Part shown: one piece after another, positions 53,768-61,676 of the stretch
Layout of the letters: the number at the start of each line of letters is the position of its first letter
Numbering within the stretch: the first letter of the stretch is position 1
Assembly (NCBI RefSeq): GCF_900142955.1
Contig: NZ_FRCP01000008.1
Span: 100,568-164,567 of the forward strand
Direction of reading: 5' to 3'
DNA: 64,000 bases
Source of the DNA: Anaerosporobacter mobilis DSM 15930
Lineage (GTDB): Bacteria; Bacillota; Clostridia; Lachnospirales; Lachnospiraceae
Notes under the pieces: model-generated
The model's database searches: none
The model's input: only the letters and a program-made list of their open reading frames with translations
What the model was told of the DNA's origin: nothing
Translations under genes and position numbers: made by a program

Positions 53768-54240
53768 TCACCCATTCCTCCATCTTCTTCCATCCAGCTA
53801 CTAGCAAGGTCAGCCAGCTGGTCTATCGTTTGTTCATCTTGTATATGATCTTCTTCATCAAATCTTCTTTCTTGACCCTGCGGAACCGGATAATATCCTT
53901 TCGGTACTATCTGTTGCATTCCAGCTACAACACCACCAAGTAATCGAATTACTTCATTCCTAGCTTCGGTAATTACACTGGCATGCAACTCCTCTTTAAT
54001 CTCCTCTATATCATCTCTAGTCACATATTCATTCGATTTTATTTTATCTAATTCTACCAGATTGGCTTTCCCAACATTATCAACATAGAACTCTAATGCA
54101 GCTATAAAAAGCTGGTTTTGCGTTTTGTTCATTTCCTGATTCAGATGCTTAAATATCTTATGAATCTCCAAATGTCTAGGATTCTTTAGATTAAGCCTAA
54201 GACTATAATGAACAATGCTATCACGATCTGCTTTTGCCAT
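53764..54240 (-). CDS. RHH-type ParR-like adaptor protein
   Basis: 158 aa. The N-terminus has a ribbon-helix-helix pattern (VHYSLRLNLKNPRHLEIHKI, FKHLNQEMNKTQNQLFIAAL), followed by an acidic C-terminal tail (SSWMEEDGGMGE). It starts 12 bp after the ParM-like gene ends. In ParMRC systems the RHH protein ParR binds parC and the actin filament end through its acidic tail; the same role is inferred from location and fold only. Confidence 0.75.
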   Translation of the reverse strand: MAKADRDSIVHYSLRLNLKNPRHLEIHKIFKHLNQEMNKTQNQLFIAALEFYVDNVGKANLVELDKIKSNEYVTRDDIEEIKEELHASVITEARNEVIRLLGGVVAGMQQIVPKGYYPVPQGQERRFDEEDHIQDEQTIDQLADLASSWMEEDGGMGE

Positions 54241-54251
54241 TTATCTCACCC

Positions 54252-55160
54252 CTATCTTCTTTTTAGTCCAATATTTGCAAGATATTCAAATCCTTTAGCA
54301 TTCGCTTTCACGTCTAAAATATAGTTGATATTCTTTTGTTTAAACGTGCTGAAATTTTTCATTACTACAGCTCCACCTCCTACAAATACCAGCTGCGTCG
54401 TCTTTAGGTTGTAACCATATTCTCTAAGAGAATTGAATACACGGTCTGTGTAATCTGTGATTTCTTTCTTGATGATATTTAGGTACTCTTCATCAATATC
54501 ACTTGTACCATTCCTCATAATATGCTGAATTTCGCTTTCATCAATTCCAGCTCCGAGCTGTCGTACACATTGATCATTTACTGACCTCATACAGGTAATC
54601 AACCCCTGCTGTGTTGTGGTACATCTTGAATTATCTGGTTTTCTATCAACAACAGGCATAATATCAATTGTCCAACTTCCTATATCAATGATTACAACCT
54701 TATTCCCAAAGTTTTGAATTCTATCAGCAATTGCTGCATAACACTGAGGAAATACCGCCGCATTTACAATCTTGATTTGATACATCTCTTTTTCATAGTA
54801 AAATCTCACTTCTTTTCGTTTAGTGAGATATTCCAAAAATCCAGATTTCTCAACACCGAATCTTGTAAGTGGCAAACCCGCTGCAATAAATACATTAGCT
54901 TCTTTCTTGCCACGTTTTCTTAACTCTCTTGCAATACCGGCTAAAGTGAGTATGTAGAAATTGTCATTTTCAATCTTTACATCTCTTACCTCTAATCTCA
55001 CACCGCCAATTTTGTAATACTTTCCATCCAGTTCAAGTACATCATCAAACATCCCTGGTTCGGTAGTTATCTCCTTTACACCAGTAACAAATACCTGGCT
55101 TGATGTCTTGACCATTGACCAACCATGATCAATCCCTATGATTTCAAAATCATTATCCAT
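54252..55160 (-). CDS. parM: ParM/StbA-like actin ATPase
   Basis: 302 aa from the ATG at 55158-55160 (AAGGAGATTA upstream). It has the actin-like phosphate 1 and 2 motifs: IIGIDHGWSMVKTSS near the start, VVIIDIGSWTIDIMPV near 170 and FVGGGAVVMKNF near 272. Such proteins form filaments that push plasmid copies apart. With RepA_N and an RHH partner it forms a plasmid-like maintenance module of an integrated element. Confidence 0.88.
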   Translation of the reverse strand: MDNDFEIIGIDHGWSMVKTSSQVFVTGVKEITTEPGMFDDVLELDGKYYKIGGVRLEVRDVKIENDNFYILTLAGIARELRKRGKKEANVFIAAGLPLTRFGVEKSGFLEYLTKRKEVRFYYEKEMYQIKIVNAAVFPQCYAAIADRIQNFGNKVVIIDIGSWTIDIMPVVDRKPDNSRCTTTQQGLITCMRSVNDQCVRQLGAGIDESEIQHIMRNGTSDIDEEYLNIIKKEITDYTDRVFNSLREYGYNLKTTQLVFVGGGAVVMKNFSTFKQKNINYILDVKANAKGFEYLANIGLKRR

Positions 55161-55215
55161 TTGATTTAATCTCCTTTTCAATAAACTTTTTGCTCTTCCC
55201 CACATTCTTTTCTTG

Positions 55216-55473
55216 TCACTTTCTTTCCAATAATTTTTTCATACACGGAAAACAATACCCATCACCTTGTTTGTAGGAACAATCCGTACATTCACTACGT
55301 ACTGTCTTTTCTGGTTCCTTTCTCTTCTCCTTAAAGCAATTGCTGTTAATACATCTACTATCATTGCCCCAAAAGAATTTGCATCTCATACAATCTTTTA
55401 GATCTTTGTTGAACTTTCGTTCTTCTCTTTCCGCTTTCGTTAATCTGTGCTTGTTATTCTTCTTTTCCTCCAT
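55216..55473 (-). CDS. Cys-rich small protein
   Basis: 85 aa from the ATG at 55471-55473 (GGAAGGA upstream). Four or more Cys pairs: CMRCKFFWG, CINSNC, ECTDCSYK and CFPCMKK. A charged N-terminus (NNKHRLTKAEREERKFN). The pattern suggests a zinc-ribbon or zinc-knuckle DNA- or RNA-binding protein; no family recognised. It overlaps the 50-residue gene by 20 bp. Confidence 0.72.
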   Translation of the reverse strand: MEEKKNNKHRLTKAEREERKFNKDLKDCMRCKFFWGNDSRCINSNCFKEKRKEPEKTVRSECTDCSYKQGDGYCFPCMKKLLERK

Positions 55474-55606
55474 CTTTGCATTCCTTCCATCGGATAAATG
55501 CATTATGAAGTTCTAATAACTTTTGATTCACAGCTTTTACTAGTTTATCAAGTGAATAGAATGTGGATGTTGGTATTGCTATTTCTGTTACCGCACTTCC
55601 TATCAT
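55454..55606 (-). CDS. Small protein, 50 aa
   Basis: MIGSAVTEIAIPTSTFYSLD, KLVKAVNQKLLELHNAFIRW, KECKDGGKEE. GGAGG site 8 nt before the ATG at 55604-55606. Overlaps the next gene, giving coupled translation. Begins exactly where the structured non-coding stretch ends. Unrecognised. Confidence 0.62.
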   Translation of the reverse strand: MIGSAVTEIAIPTSTFYSLDKLVKAVNQKLLELHNAFIRWKECKDGGKEE

Positions 55607-55609
55607 TCT

Positions 55610-55935
55610 GCATCCTCCTGCGTATTCATAGCTTTTCGCTATGTATGGTGTACGTCAACTGTTTCAAGTCCCTCTTCGCCCCGTACACAAGGAATGTACT
55701 CATTCCCGGGAGTTACAAACGAGCTGCCTACGCATTCATGACGCCTTACCTTGCGGTAACACTATCTCCTCTCTTGCCGTTTCGAGGATAAGGTCGAACC
55801 TCTCGACCTCCATGGGTTATTATCCTTCCACCATATTCGTCTTCCTTTTATCAGGCTTGTGCCCTGCCTCTCGTTCTTCATCTTTCAATCCATCGAACTA
55901 CTAATGTGAGAACAGTGGTCTTGAGCCCTCCAGGC
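55610..55935 (-). ncRNA. Candidate structured RNA or 5' leader
   Basis: GC-richer than its neighbours and full of hairpins in minus-strand RNA: CATAGC-GAAA-GCTATG type at 55627-55643; a 7-bp GTGTACG/CGTACAC stem at 55648-55654 and 55682-55688; GGAATG/CATTCC at 55691-55706; TTACC-GCAA-GGTAA at 55746-55759; and GGTCGA/TCGACC at 55792-55808 inside an outer GGATAA/TTATCC stem. Two loops are GNRA tetraloops. No open frame. It ends a few bases before the 50-residue gene, so it may be a riboregulator, an antisense-controlled leader or a relic intron. No class recognised. Confidence 0.6.
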
Positions 55936-56083
55936 GAATATCCTGAAATTTTACTCCTTCAAAGATTTCTCTTTGTGTTGCTTTATATTGCAAATCTGTA
56001 ACTGATATTCAATTGTATTTCCGCGCTTTCGCTTGGAATATGTATATATTAACCTCATATCAGTTATCAGGATAGAAACTAGG

Positions 56084-56111
56084 CTGGTGTATTTTTTCTT
56101 TTTTACACCAG
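56084..56111 (-). terminator. Terminator of the repA gene
   Basis: CTGGTGTA and TACACCAG (56104-56111 and 56084-56091 on the minus strand) form an 8-bp stem with an A-rich loop, 14 bp after the RepA stop. The T run is weak. The 150 bp between it and the structured stretch is AT-rich, with a possible promoter for the downstream operon. Confidence 0.7.
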
Positions 56112-56124
56112 TTTTTGGTGTTTT

Positions 56125-57105
56125 TCATTTTCTAGCAAATTGTGGCATGTCATGATTCACTTCTGCCTGATAATAGCCAGATATTGTTGATGGTGCATTG
56201 AACAAGGAAGCAAGTAGATACTTCTTGATATTATTCACCTTTGTTGTATTACCTTGGAGACTGTTCAACACATACTCAATATGCGAAAAATTAAGTTTTA
56301 AGAATCTGCTCTTTACTAATGCAGTTGGTAGTTCTGAACTCGAAATCACCATCATCTCACTTTGATTCAACACAACCTCAATCAGTAAATTATAAATTCC
56401 ATCTATCAGTTCTCGATCATAGGGATGACGCTCAATTAGCAAATCATAATCGATATTTTCTCTAATTAATTCTTGATACGCACTTACGACATCAATCCCA
56501 TCATCTCGCTTCTCATCACCAAATATGGTTTGATTCGATTTGATATGATTCGTATCAGTCCTACTAAAATCTGTATCACTAAATTCAGTCTTACTAATAA
56601 GTGCCATCTTTTTCTGCTGTTCTTGATCTTCCATATTTACTGTTCTAGAACCTTCATTTTCTACAGGTCTTGAACTGTACAATTTACCAGTTCTTGAACT
56701 TCCCTCACTTTGGATACCTTTTTCTTCTATGTCTTCTTCCTTTTCTTGCTTCATATCATCAATAATAAAGTTTTTAACATATAGAAGACTCGGCAATCCT
56801 AATCCACGTCTTTTCTTTTCGACTAAACCTACAACTTCTAATTCTTTCAATGTTTTAATAGCCGTTTTTTCAGCCATATTTAGATTTTCCATAATCTCAG
56901 ATATTTGATAAATGATGTATACACGATTTTCTTTGTCTAACCACTTATTCCTCATAGAAAGGCTCATTCTATCGAGAAGAATTCCGTATAACAATTTTGC
57001 TGACAATGACAAGTCTACAAATAATGGATCTGTAATTAACCGCTTCGGAATTCGTATGAAATTAAATTGATCCGCTTCCGAACCGTAATAATAATTAAAG
57101 ACCAT
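56125..57105 (-). CDS. repA: RepA_N-family replication initiator
   Basis: 326 aa from the ATG at 57103-57105 (GAAGGAG upstream). Start VFNYYYGSEADQFNFIRIPK, then LSLSAKLLYGILLDRMSLSM, IIYQISEIMENLNMAEKTAI, is the N-terminal winged-helix domain of the RepA_N family found in Gram-positive plasmids. The middle is polar and disordered; the C-terminus (YNLLIEVVLNQSEMM, then LKLNFSHIEYVLNSL) is the family-typical helical domain. Would support replication of the excised circle. Confidence 0.9.
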   Translation of the reverse strand: MVFNYYYGSEADQFNFIRIPKRLITDPLFVDLSLSAKLLYGILLDRMSLSMRNKWLDKENRVYIIYQISEIMENLNMAEKTAIKTLKELEVVGLVEKKRRGLGLPSLLYVKNFIIDDMKQEKEEDIEEKGIQSEGSSRTGKLYSSRPVENEGSRTVNMEDQEQQKKMALISKTEFSDTDFSRTDTNHIKSNQTIFGDEKRDDGIDVVSAYQELIRENIDYDLLIERHPYDRELIDGIYNLLIEVVLNQSEMMVISSSELPTALVKSRFLKLNFSHIEYVLNSLQGNTTKVNNIKKYLLASLFNAPSTISGYYQAEVNHDMPQFARK

Positions 57106-57110
57106 TATAA

Positions 57111-57365
57111 TCAACTCTCCTTCTGGTTTCTCCAAGTATGCTTTGGTAATGGTTTGGCTGGTTCCAAAAATTGTTCCAAGTACTGTTCAAATTCCTCTGT
57201 ATTAACTAGTGCAGAAGCTCCTACTTTATATACTGCTCCCGCTTCTTTCGCCAGTGCCATAAATCGTGTTTTACCTAAACTGTAAATAATAGATCCTTCT
57301 GTCGCATTCACGTATTTCTTCATTACATCCTTTGTTTGTGAATAGCTTTTATACGAATATGCCAT
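57111..57365 (-). CDS. DUF6462-like small HTH protein
   Basis: 84 aa from the ATG at 57363-57365 (GGAAGGGGG upstream). One domain: YVNATEGSIIYSLGKTRFMA, LAKEAGAVYKVGASALVNTE, EFEQYLEQF. It is the middle of a family of four copies in three adjacent genes. It looks like excisionase-type HTH folds that read a short DNA site. The stop lies 6 bp before the repA ATG, so it may regulate replication. Confidence 0.75.
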   Translation of the reverse strand: MAYSYKSYSQTKDVMKKYVNATEGSIIYSLGKTRFMALAKEAGAVYKVGASALVNTEEFEQYLEQFLEPAKPLPKHTWRNQKES

Positions 57366-57378
57366 GTCTGCCCCCTTC

Positions 57379-57840
57379 CTAACTTTCACTTTCTTTCCAT
57401 AATGGATTTTTCATCGGAACTGCCTTTTCTCTAAACTGCTCCATATAATCATCAAATAACTCTAAGTTAATCAGAACAGTTCCACCAGTCCCTTCATTAA
57501 TTTTATATACCGCTCCTGCAGCTCTTGCCATTTCAATAAAGCGATGATGACCAATACTGTAAATGATAGAACCCTCACCTATTCGAACATATTTCTTATG
57601 AACTAATTTATTTGTACCATGTACTTTGTAAAGGTGTTTCATGTAATCCTCCAATCTCTGATGACGAATAAGAAGTATCCTTGGTAATTGATAGATAGCT
57701 CCAGCTGCTGAGGCAAATTGAATAATGCGACTTTCATCTAAACCTAAAATCTTGCTAGCCTCTTCTGGGCGTAAATATCTTTTATAAATATTGTCATCAT
57801 GAATGTAACTCCTGACAGATGGTTTTAGTTTATTCAACAA
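57379..57840 (-). CDS. Two-domain DUF6462-like protein
   Basis: 153 aa, TTG start with GAGG 7 nt upstream. Two copies of the small domain: YLRPEEASKILGLDESRIIQ, FASAAGAIYQLPRILLIRHQ and, later, YVRIGEGSIIYSIGHHRFIE, MARAAGAVYKINEGTGGTVL. It is flanked by single-domain relatives. Fused double copies suggest binding to paired sites. Confidence 0.75.
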   Translation of the reverse strand: MLNKLKPSVRSYIHDDNIYKRYLRPEEASKILGLDESRIIQFASAAGAIYQLPRILLIRHQRLEDYMKHLYKVHGTNKLVHKKYVRIGEGSIIYSIGHHRFIEMARAAGAVYKINEGTGGTVLINLELFDDYMEQFREKAVPMKNPLWKESES

Positions 57841-57851
57841 ATCATCACCTC

Positions 57852-58094
57852 TTACTTGTAAAAGTCATCATCTAGTATTCTGAATGTTTCAATGTATTGA
57901 TCCAATACCTCCAGACTAACTAAGACCATTTGATTCAATTTATAACAAGCTTTTGCATCTTTAGCGAGTTGCATAAATTTCGATACACTCATATGGTACA
58001 TTTGTGCTCCCTCAGAATACCTAACAAACTTATCAGGGTTTAATTTTTTCTTCTCAATCTTCACTGGAGTATTTTTATTAATCTTATTATCCAT
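57852..58094 (-). CDS. DUF6462-like small HTH protein
   Basis: 80 aa from the ATG at 58092-58094, after a GAAGGAG site; a longer frame begins inside the terminator region. One domain: KFVRYSEGAQMYHMSVSKFM, QLAKDAKACYKLNQMVLVSL, EVLDQYIETF. First ICE gene on the right. Excisionase or regulator role inferred from fold and position. Confidence 0.75.
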   Translation of the reverse strand: MDNKINKNTPVKIEKKKLNPDKFVRYSEGAQMYHMSVSKFMQLAKDAKACYKLNQMVLVSLEVLDQYIETFRILDDDFYK

Positions 58095-58168
58095 ACAATT
58101 CTCCTTCTGTTTTGGGTCATTATTATCTGACCAATTTTTTAATTTTCTTTGACTATTTTCCATAACGC

Positions 58169-58207
58169 AAAAAAGGACATCTTCTAAATTTCTTTAGAAA
58201 ATGTCCT
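58169..58207 (-). terminator. Strong terminator after lysS
   Basis: Arms AGGACAT (58174-58180) and ATGTCCT (58201-58207) with inner TTCTAAA/TTTAGAA, followed by TTTTTT on the minus strand. A strong intrinsic terminator of the greA-lysS operon, or the barrier between host and ICE. The 140 bp between it and lysS contain paired GGTCAA-type repeats (58290-58298 and 58301-58309). Confidence 0.82.
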
Positions 58208-58349
58208 CTAATAGTGCTTTTTTCTATTAAATTGAACTCCAAACCATTCTTTATCTAAGCGTTGACTCGTGTAAATGACTATATTTTTTCTTGGTCAAAA
58301 CTTGGTCAACCTTATATCAAAAACCTTGGAAGTACTGATTCTACTGGAT

Positions 58350-59840
58350 TTATTTATCCAGGCTTTTCATTGTCGGGAATAACAATACGTCACGGATAGC
58401 AGATGAATCAGTAAGTAACATAATAAAACGGTCAATACCAATTCCAATACCGCCTGTAGGTGGCATACCATATTCGAGAGCACACAAGAAATCTTCATCA
58501 AGATGATCTGCTTCATCATCACCTGCAATACGATTTGCTTCTTGCGCTTCAAAACGTCCACGTTGGTCAATTGGATCATTTAACTCAGAGAATGCGTTTG
58601 CCATCTCTCTCTTAGTAATAAACAATTCAAAACGTTCTGTATAATTTGGATCCGTTGGTTTTCTCTTAGCTAGTGGAGAAATCTCAACTGGATGGTCCAT
58701 AACAAAAGTAGGTTGAACTAATTTCTCTTCTACGAAATCTTCAAAGAATAAGTTAAGGATATCACCTTTCTTATGTCTAGCTTCAAATTTTACATGATGT
58801 TCTTTTGCAAGTGCTTTGGCTTGCTCATCTGTTTCGACTTCATTGAAATCAATACCAGCATATTTCTTAACGGCATCAACCATTGTTAAACGCTCAAATG
58901 GTTTAGATAAGTCAATTTCAACACCATCATAAGATATTAAAGTAGTTCCTAGAACTTTCATAGCTACTGTCCTATATAGATCTTCTACTAGATCCATCAT
59001 TCCTTGGTAATCCGTGTATGCTTGATATAATTCAAGTAATGTAAATTCTGGATTATGACGTACAGATAAACCTTCGTTACGGAATACTCGTCCAATTTCA
59101 TATACTCGTTCTAAACCACCAACAATTAGTCTCTTAAGATATAATTCAAGAGAAATTCTTAAGTTCATATCTTGGTCAAGAGAATTATGATGTGTAGTAA
59201 AAGGTCTTGCAGATGCACCACCTGCAATTGGAACTAATACTGGAGTCTCAACTTCAATAAAGCTCTTACTATCAAGATAATTACGAATCTCGCGAAGAAT
59301 TAAAGAACGCTTAATAAAAGTATCCTTAACTTCTGGATTCACAATTAAATCAATATATCTTTGACGATATCTAACATCTGTATCTTTTAATCCATGGAAC
59401 TTCTCAGGAAGTACTTGTAAACTCTTAGTTAATAATGTAACTTTAGTCGCATGGATAGAGATTTCACCAGTTTTTGTTTTGAACACAGTACCAGCTAAAC
59501 CTACAATATCACCGATGTCGAATTTCTTGAATTCTGCGTAATCCTCTTCTCCAACACTGTCTCTTGCAACGTAGGATTGAATGTTCCCTTGAACATCTGC
59601 TATATTACAAAAAGATGCTTTTCCCATAACACGCTTTGACATAATACGTCCAGCAAGTGCTACTTCTTTGCCTTCTAATTCTTCAAAACTATTCTTTACT
59701 TCCATACTATGATGCGTTACATCATATTTCATAATTTGAAAAGGATCTTTTCCTCTTTCCTGAAGGTCAGCAAGTTTTGCTCTTCTCACCTTAAGGATTT
59801 CATTAATGTCCTGTTCTACTACATTCTTTTCTTCAGCCAA
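58350..59840 (-). CDS. lysS: Lysyl-tRNA synthetase, class II
   Basis: 496 aa from a TTG at 59838-59840, the best fit to AAAGGAG; a GTG 9 nt earlier is the alternative. N-terminal OB-fold anticodon domain (EVALAGRIMSKRVMGKASFC, NIADVQGNIQSYV) and class II catalytic core: motif 2 FRNEGLSVRHNPEFTLLE near 260, motif 3 GIGIGIDRFIMLLTD near 470. Charges tRNA-Lys in translation. 31 bp downstream of greA, so a common transcript is expected. Full length, hence the ICE did not disrupt it. Confidence 0.97.
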   Translation of the reverse strand: MAEEKNVVEQDINEILKVRRAKLADLQERGKDPFQIMKYDVTHHSMEVKNSFEELEGKEVALAGRIMSKRVMGKASFCNIADVQGNIQSYVARDSVGEEDYAEFKKFDIGDIVGLAGTVFKTKTGEISIHATKVTLLTKSLQVLPEKFHGLKDTDVRYRQRYIDLIVNPEVKDTFIKRSLILREIRNYLDSKSFIEVETPVLVPIAGGASARPFTTHHNSLDQDMNLRISLELYLKRLIVGGLERVYEIGRVFRNEGLSVRHNPEFTLLELYQAYTDYQGMMDLVEDLYRTVAMKVLGTTLISYDGVEIDLSKPFERLTMVDAVKKYAGIDFNEVETDEQAKALAKEHHVKFEARHKKGDILNLFFEDFVEEKLVQPTFVMDHPVEISPLAKRKPTDPNYTERFELFITKREMANAFSELNDPIDQRGRFEAQEANRIAGDDEADHLDEDFLCALEYGMPPTGGIGIGIDRFIMLLTDSSAIRDVLLFPTMKSLDK

Positions 59841-59871
59841 TTTATTCACTCCTTTATGTAACCTAACTGGC

Positions 59872-60354
59872 TTAGTTAGATCTTTGAATTTCTAGTATTT
59901 TATACTTAATAGCGCCTGATTGTGTTTCTACTTCAATAGTATCACCAATTTTCTTACCAATTAACGCTTGACCTACTGGTGATTCATTAGAGATTTTTCC
60001 TTTTAAAGTGTTAGCTTCTGTTGAACCAACTAATTTATACTCTAAGATATCATCATATTCCATGTCCATAATTCTAACACGGCAACCAATGTTGATTTTA
60101 TTAAGATCAACTTCGTCTTCAACAACAACTTCTGCATTCTTTAAGATTTTGTCTATTTCTTCGATTCTAGTTTCAATATCTCTTTGTTCGTCTTTTGCAG
60201 CATCATATTCAGCATTTTCAGATAAGTCACCTTGTTCTCTTGCTTCTTTGATTTTTTGTGCTACTTCTCTTCTTTTATTAACTTTTAATTCTTGTAATTC
60301 TTCCTCAAGTGACTTTAGACCTTCGTAGGTTAAAATATTTTTCTTGTCTGCCAT
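59872..60354 (-). CDS. greA: Transcription elongation factor GreA
   Basis: 160 aa from the ATG at 60352-60354 (GGAGG 11 nt upstream). Coiled-coil N-terminus (TYEGLKSLEEELQELKVNKR) with the acidic tip NAEYDAAKDEQ that enters the RNA polymerase secondary channel, then the FKBP-like C-terminal part (VGSTEANTLKGKISNESPVG, then IGDTIEVETQSG). Rescues backtracked polymerase. Preceded by a perfect promoter. Confidence 0.97.
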   Translation of the reverse strand: MADKKNILTYEGLKSLEEELQELKVNKRREVAQKIKEAREQGDLSENAEYDAAKDEQRDIETRIEEIDKILKNAEVVVEDEVDLNKINIGCRVRIMDMEYDDILEYKLVGSTEANTLKGKISNESPVGQALIGKKIGDTIEVETQSGAIKYKILEIQRSN

Positions 60355-60517
60355 GTTAAACCCAACCTCCAAAATAATTATTACTATTCTTTACATTACG
60401 CCCATCTGCACCAGGCCGACAAGCCTATATGCGAATAAACACTAACTTGAGTGCTTCTTTTCTTCACTCTTTTATCAGATTATTTCTTCTGACACTTTCT
60501 CACTGTACATTCCTTGT

Positions 60518-60546
60518 ATTATAACGTATGGGCAGTACAATGTCAA
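60518..60546 (-). promoter_or_regulatory. Promoter of greA-lysS
   Basis: -35 TTGACA (60541-60546), 17-bp spacer, -10 TATAAT (60518-60523) on the minus strand. Both hexamers are consensus. The leader to greA is about 155 nt and AT-rich. Just upstream an inverted repeat (TTATCAG at 60549-60555 and CTGATAA at 60566-60572) may end the previous gene. Confidence 0.9.
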
Positions 60547-60582
60547 GATTATCAGATTATAACCCCTGATAATGCCAAACAA

Positions 60583-61530
60583 TTATATAACAATTACGAT
60601 TATTTTTACCTTGCACGTTTCTATTAATTCAAGAATTTCATTTTGGTTTATATTTCTATAATACTCCCCATAAATCGCTTCAATATTCACACTTTTCGCT
60701 CTTAAATAATTAACCATCATATTCTTTTTAAGGATATTCCCTTGATACAACAGATCCACATCATAAATAATAGTTAAATCTTTCCTTCTTTCTTGAAGAT
60801 ATTGCCTCTTCTTTGCAGAACTATTTACATCGATGGCACAAGCTCCATACGGAAAAAAATTATAGCTCTTATAATTTTCACTATCTAAGTCTATAATAAC
60901 GTTCCCCTCAATGTGGTTTTTAAGTGGTAGCCCTTCAAATTCTACAACTAATCCTGTGGTATCATATATCATATCTCTAAAGCCTGTAAAATATTCTTCA
61001 CGATTCGTAATAATTGTTAAATAATTTAAATTATTAATAAACAGTTCTAGCACATGTTCAATCCGCTTATCCCCGGAATCAATAATAACCAGTTTCATGT
61101 CTTTTTCTTTAATATGTAATTTATCTCTACTAATCTTAACGAGCTGTTTCAGATATAGGAATTTGATCAAAGTCCGCTCCCTCTCGGCCCTTTCATTATC
61201 CTTCTCCTGCAGCTCTTCCATACAGTATGCCCGATTGATATTCAGATGTTTCATAATCTCTTTAATGTACTGATCTAGATATTGACTGGGTAAGTTTAAT
61301 CTCTCTTCTTTGGTAAAGGGTAACATGGCGCAAGGAATACTATCACCTAGAAAGGTTAGCTTCCCAAGCTTCATAGGTAGTCTTTTTATTAAGTTTTTGT
61401 AATACCACTTGACGGAGATTTGTTTTATCAATTTATCATAGGATTTCTCAACCATCTCCTCTTCTTCGATAATAAACTCTTCATTCTGATTTGCATCCAT
61501 CAGCTTAATAAATATAAAGTCTTTAGACAT
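60583..61530 (-). CDS. Conserved hypothetical protein
   Basis: 315 aa from the ATG at 61528-61530, chosen for its spacing to GAAGGG. Unrecognised. Acidic patch near the start (NEEFIIEEEEMVEKSYDKLI) and a middle with Rossmann-like strands (LVIIDSGDKRIEHVLELFIN, YDTTGLVVEFEGLPLKNHIE), no membrane helix and no Cys cluster. Located between greA and the helicase. The hydrophobic, repeated end (KVKIIVIVI) is unusual. Probably specific to the host lineage. Confidence 0.75.
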   Translation of the reverse strand: MSKDFIFIKLMDANQNEEFIIEEEEMVEKSYDKLIKQISVKWYYKNLIKRLPMKLGKLTFLGDSIPCAMLPFTKEERLNLPSQYLDQYIKEIMKHLNINRAYCMEELQEKDNERAERERTLIKFLYLKQLVKISRDKLHIKEKDMKLVIIDSGDKRIEHVLELFINNLNYLTIITNREEYFTGFRDMIYDTTGLVVEFEGLPLKNHIEGNVIIDLDSENYKSYNFFPYGACAIDVNSSAKKRQYLQERRKDLTIIYDVDLLYQGNILKKNMMVNYLRAKSVNIEAIYGEYYRNINQNEILELIETCKVKIIVIVI

Positions 61531-61600
61531 AAGCATCCCTTCTTCTTTTTGTAAGTATATTTGTACGATCAAGAACTTATGCCCTATAAACTGGTAAAAC

Positions 61601-61633
61601 GTCTAATAAACCTTTTACAATTGTTTATTAGAC
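61601..61633 (-). terminator. Terminator after the DinG/XPD-like helicase
   Basis: Arms GTCTAATAAA (61601-61610) and TTTATTAGAC (61624-61633) form a perfect 10-bp stem, followed by GTTTTACC on the minus strand. It lies 43 bp after the helicase stop, between the two genes. Confidence 0.75.
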
Positions 61634-61676
61634 GACTTTACCTTCAATATAGTTCCAGAATGATGTCAGTTTAAGA

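Noticed and set aside
53562..53807. 81-codon frame across the ParR-like gene end
   Set aside because: Overlaps the coupled 57-residue gene in another frame and lacks a ribosome site; the ATGA coupling supports the other frame.
55610..55935. Group II intron or tRNA cluster
   Set aside because: No domain V or reverse transcriptase, and no cloverleaf; kept only as an unclassified structured RNA.
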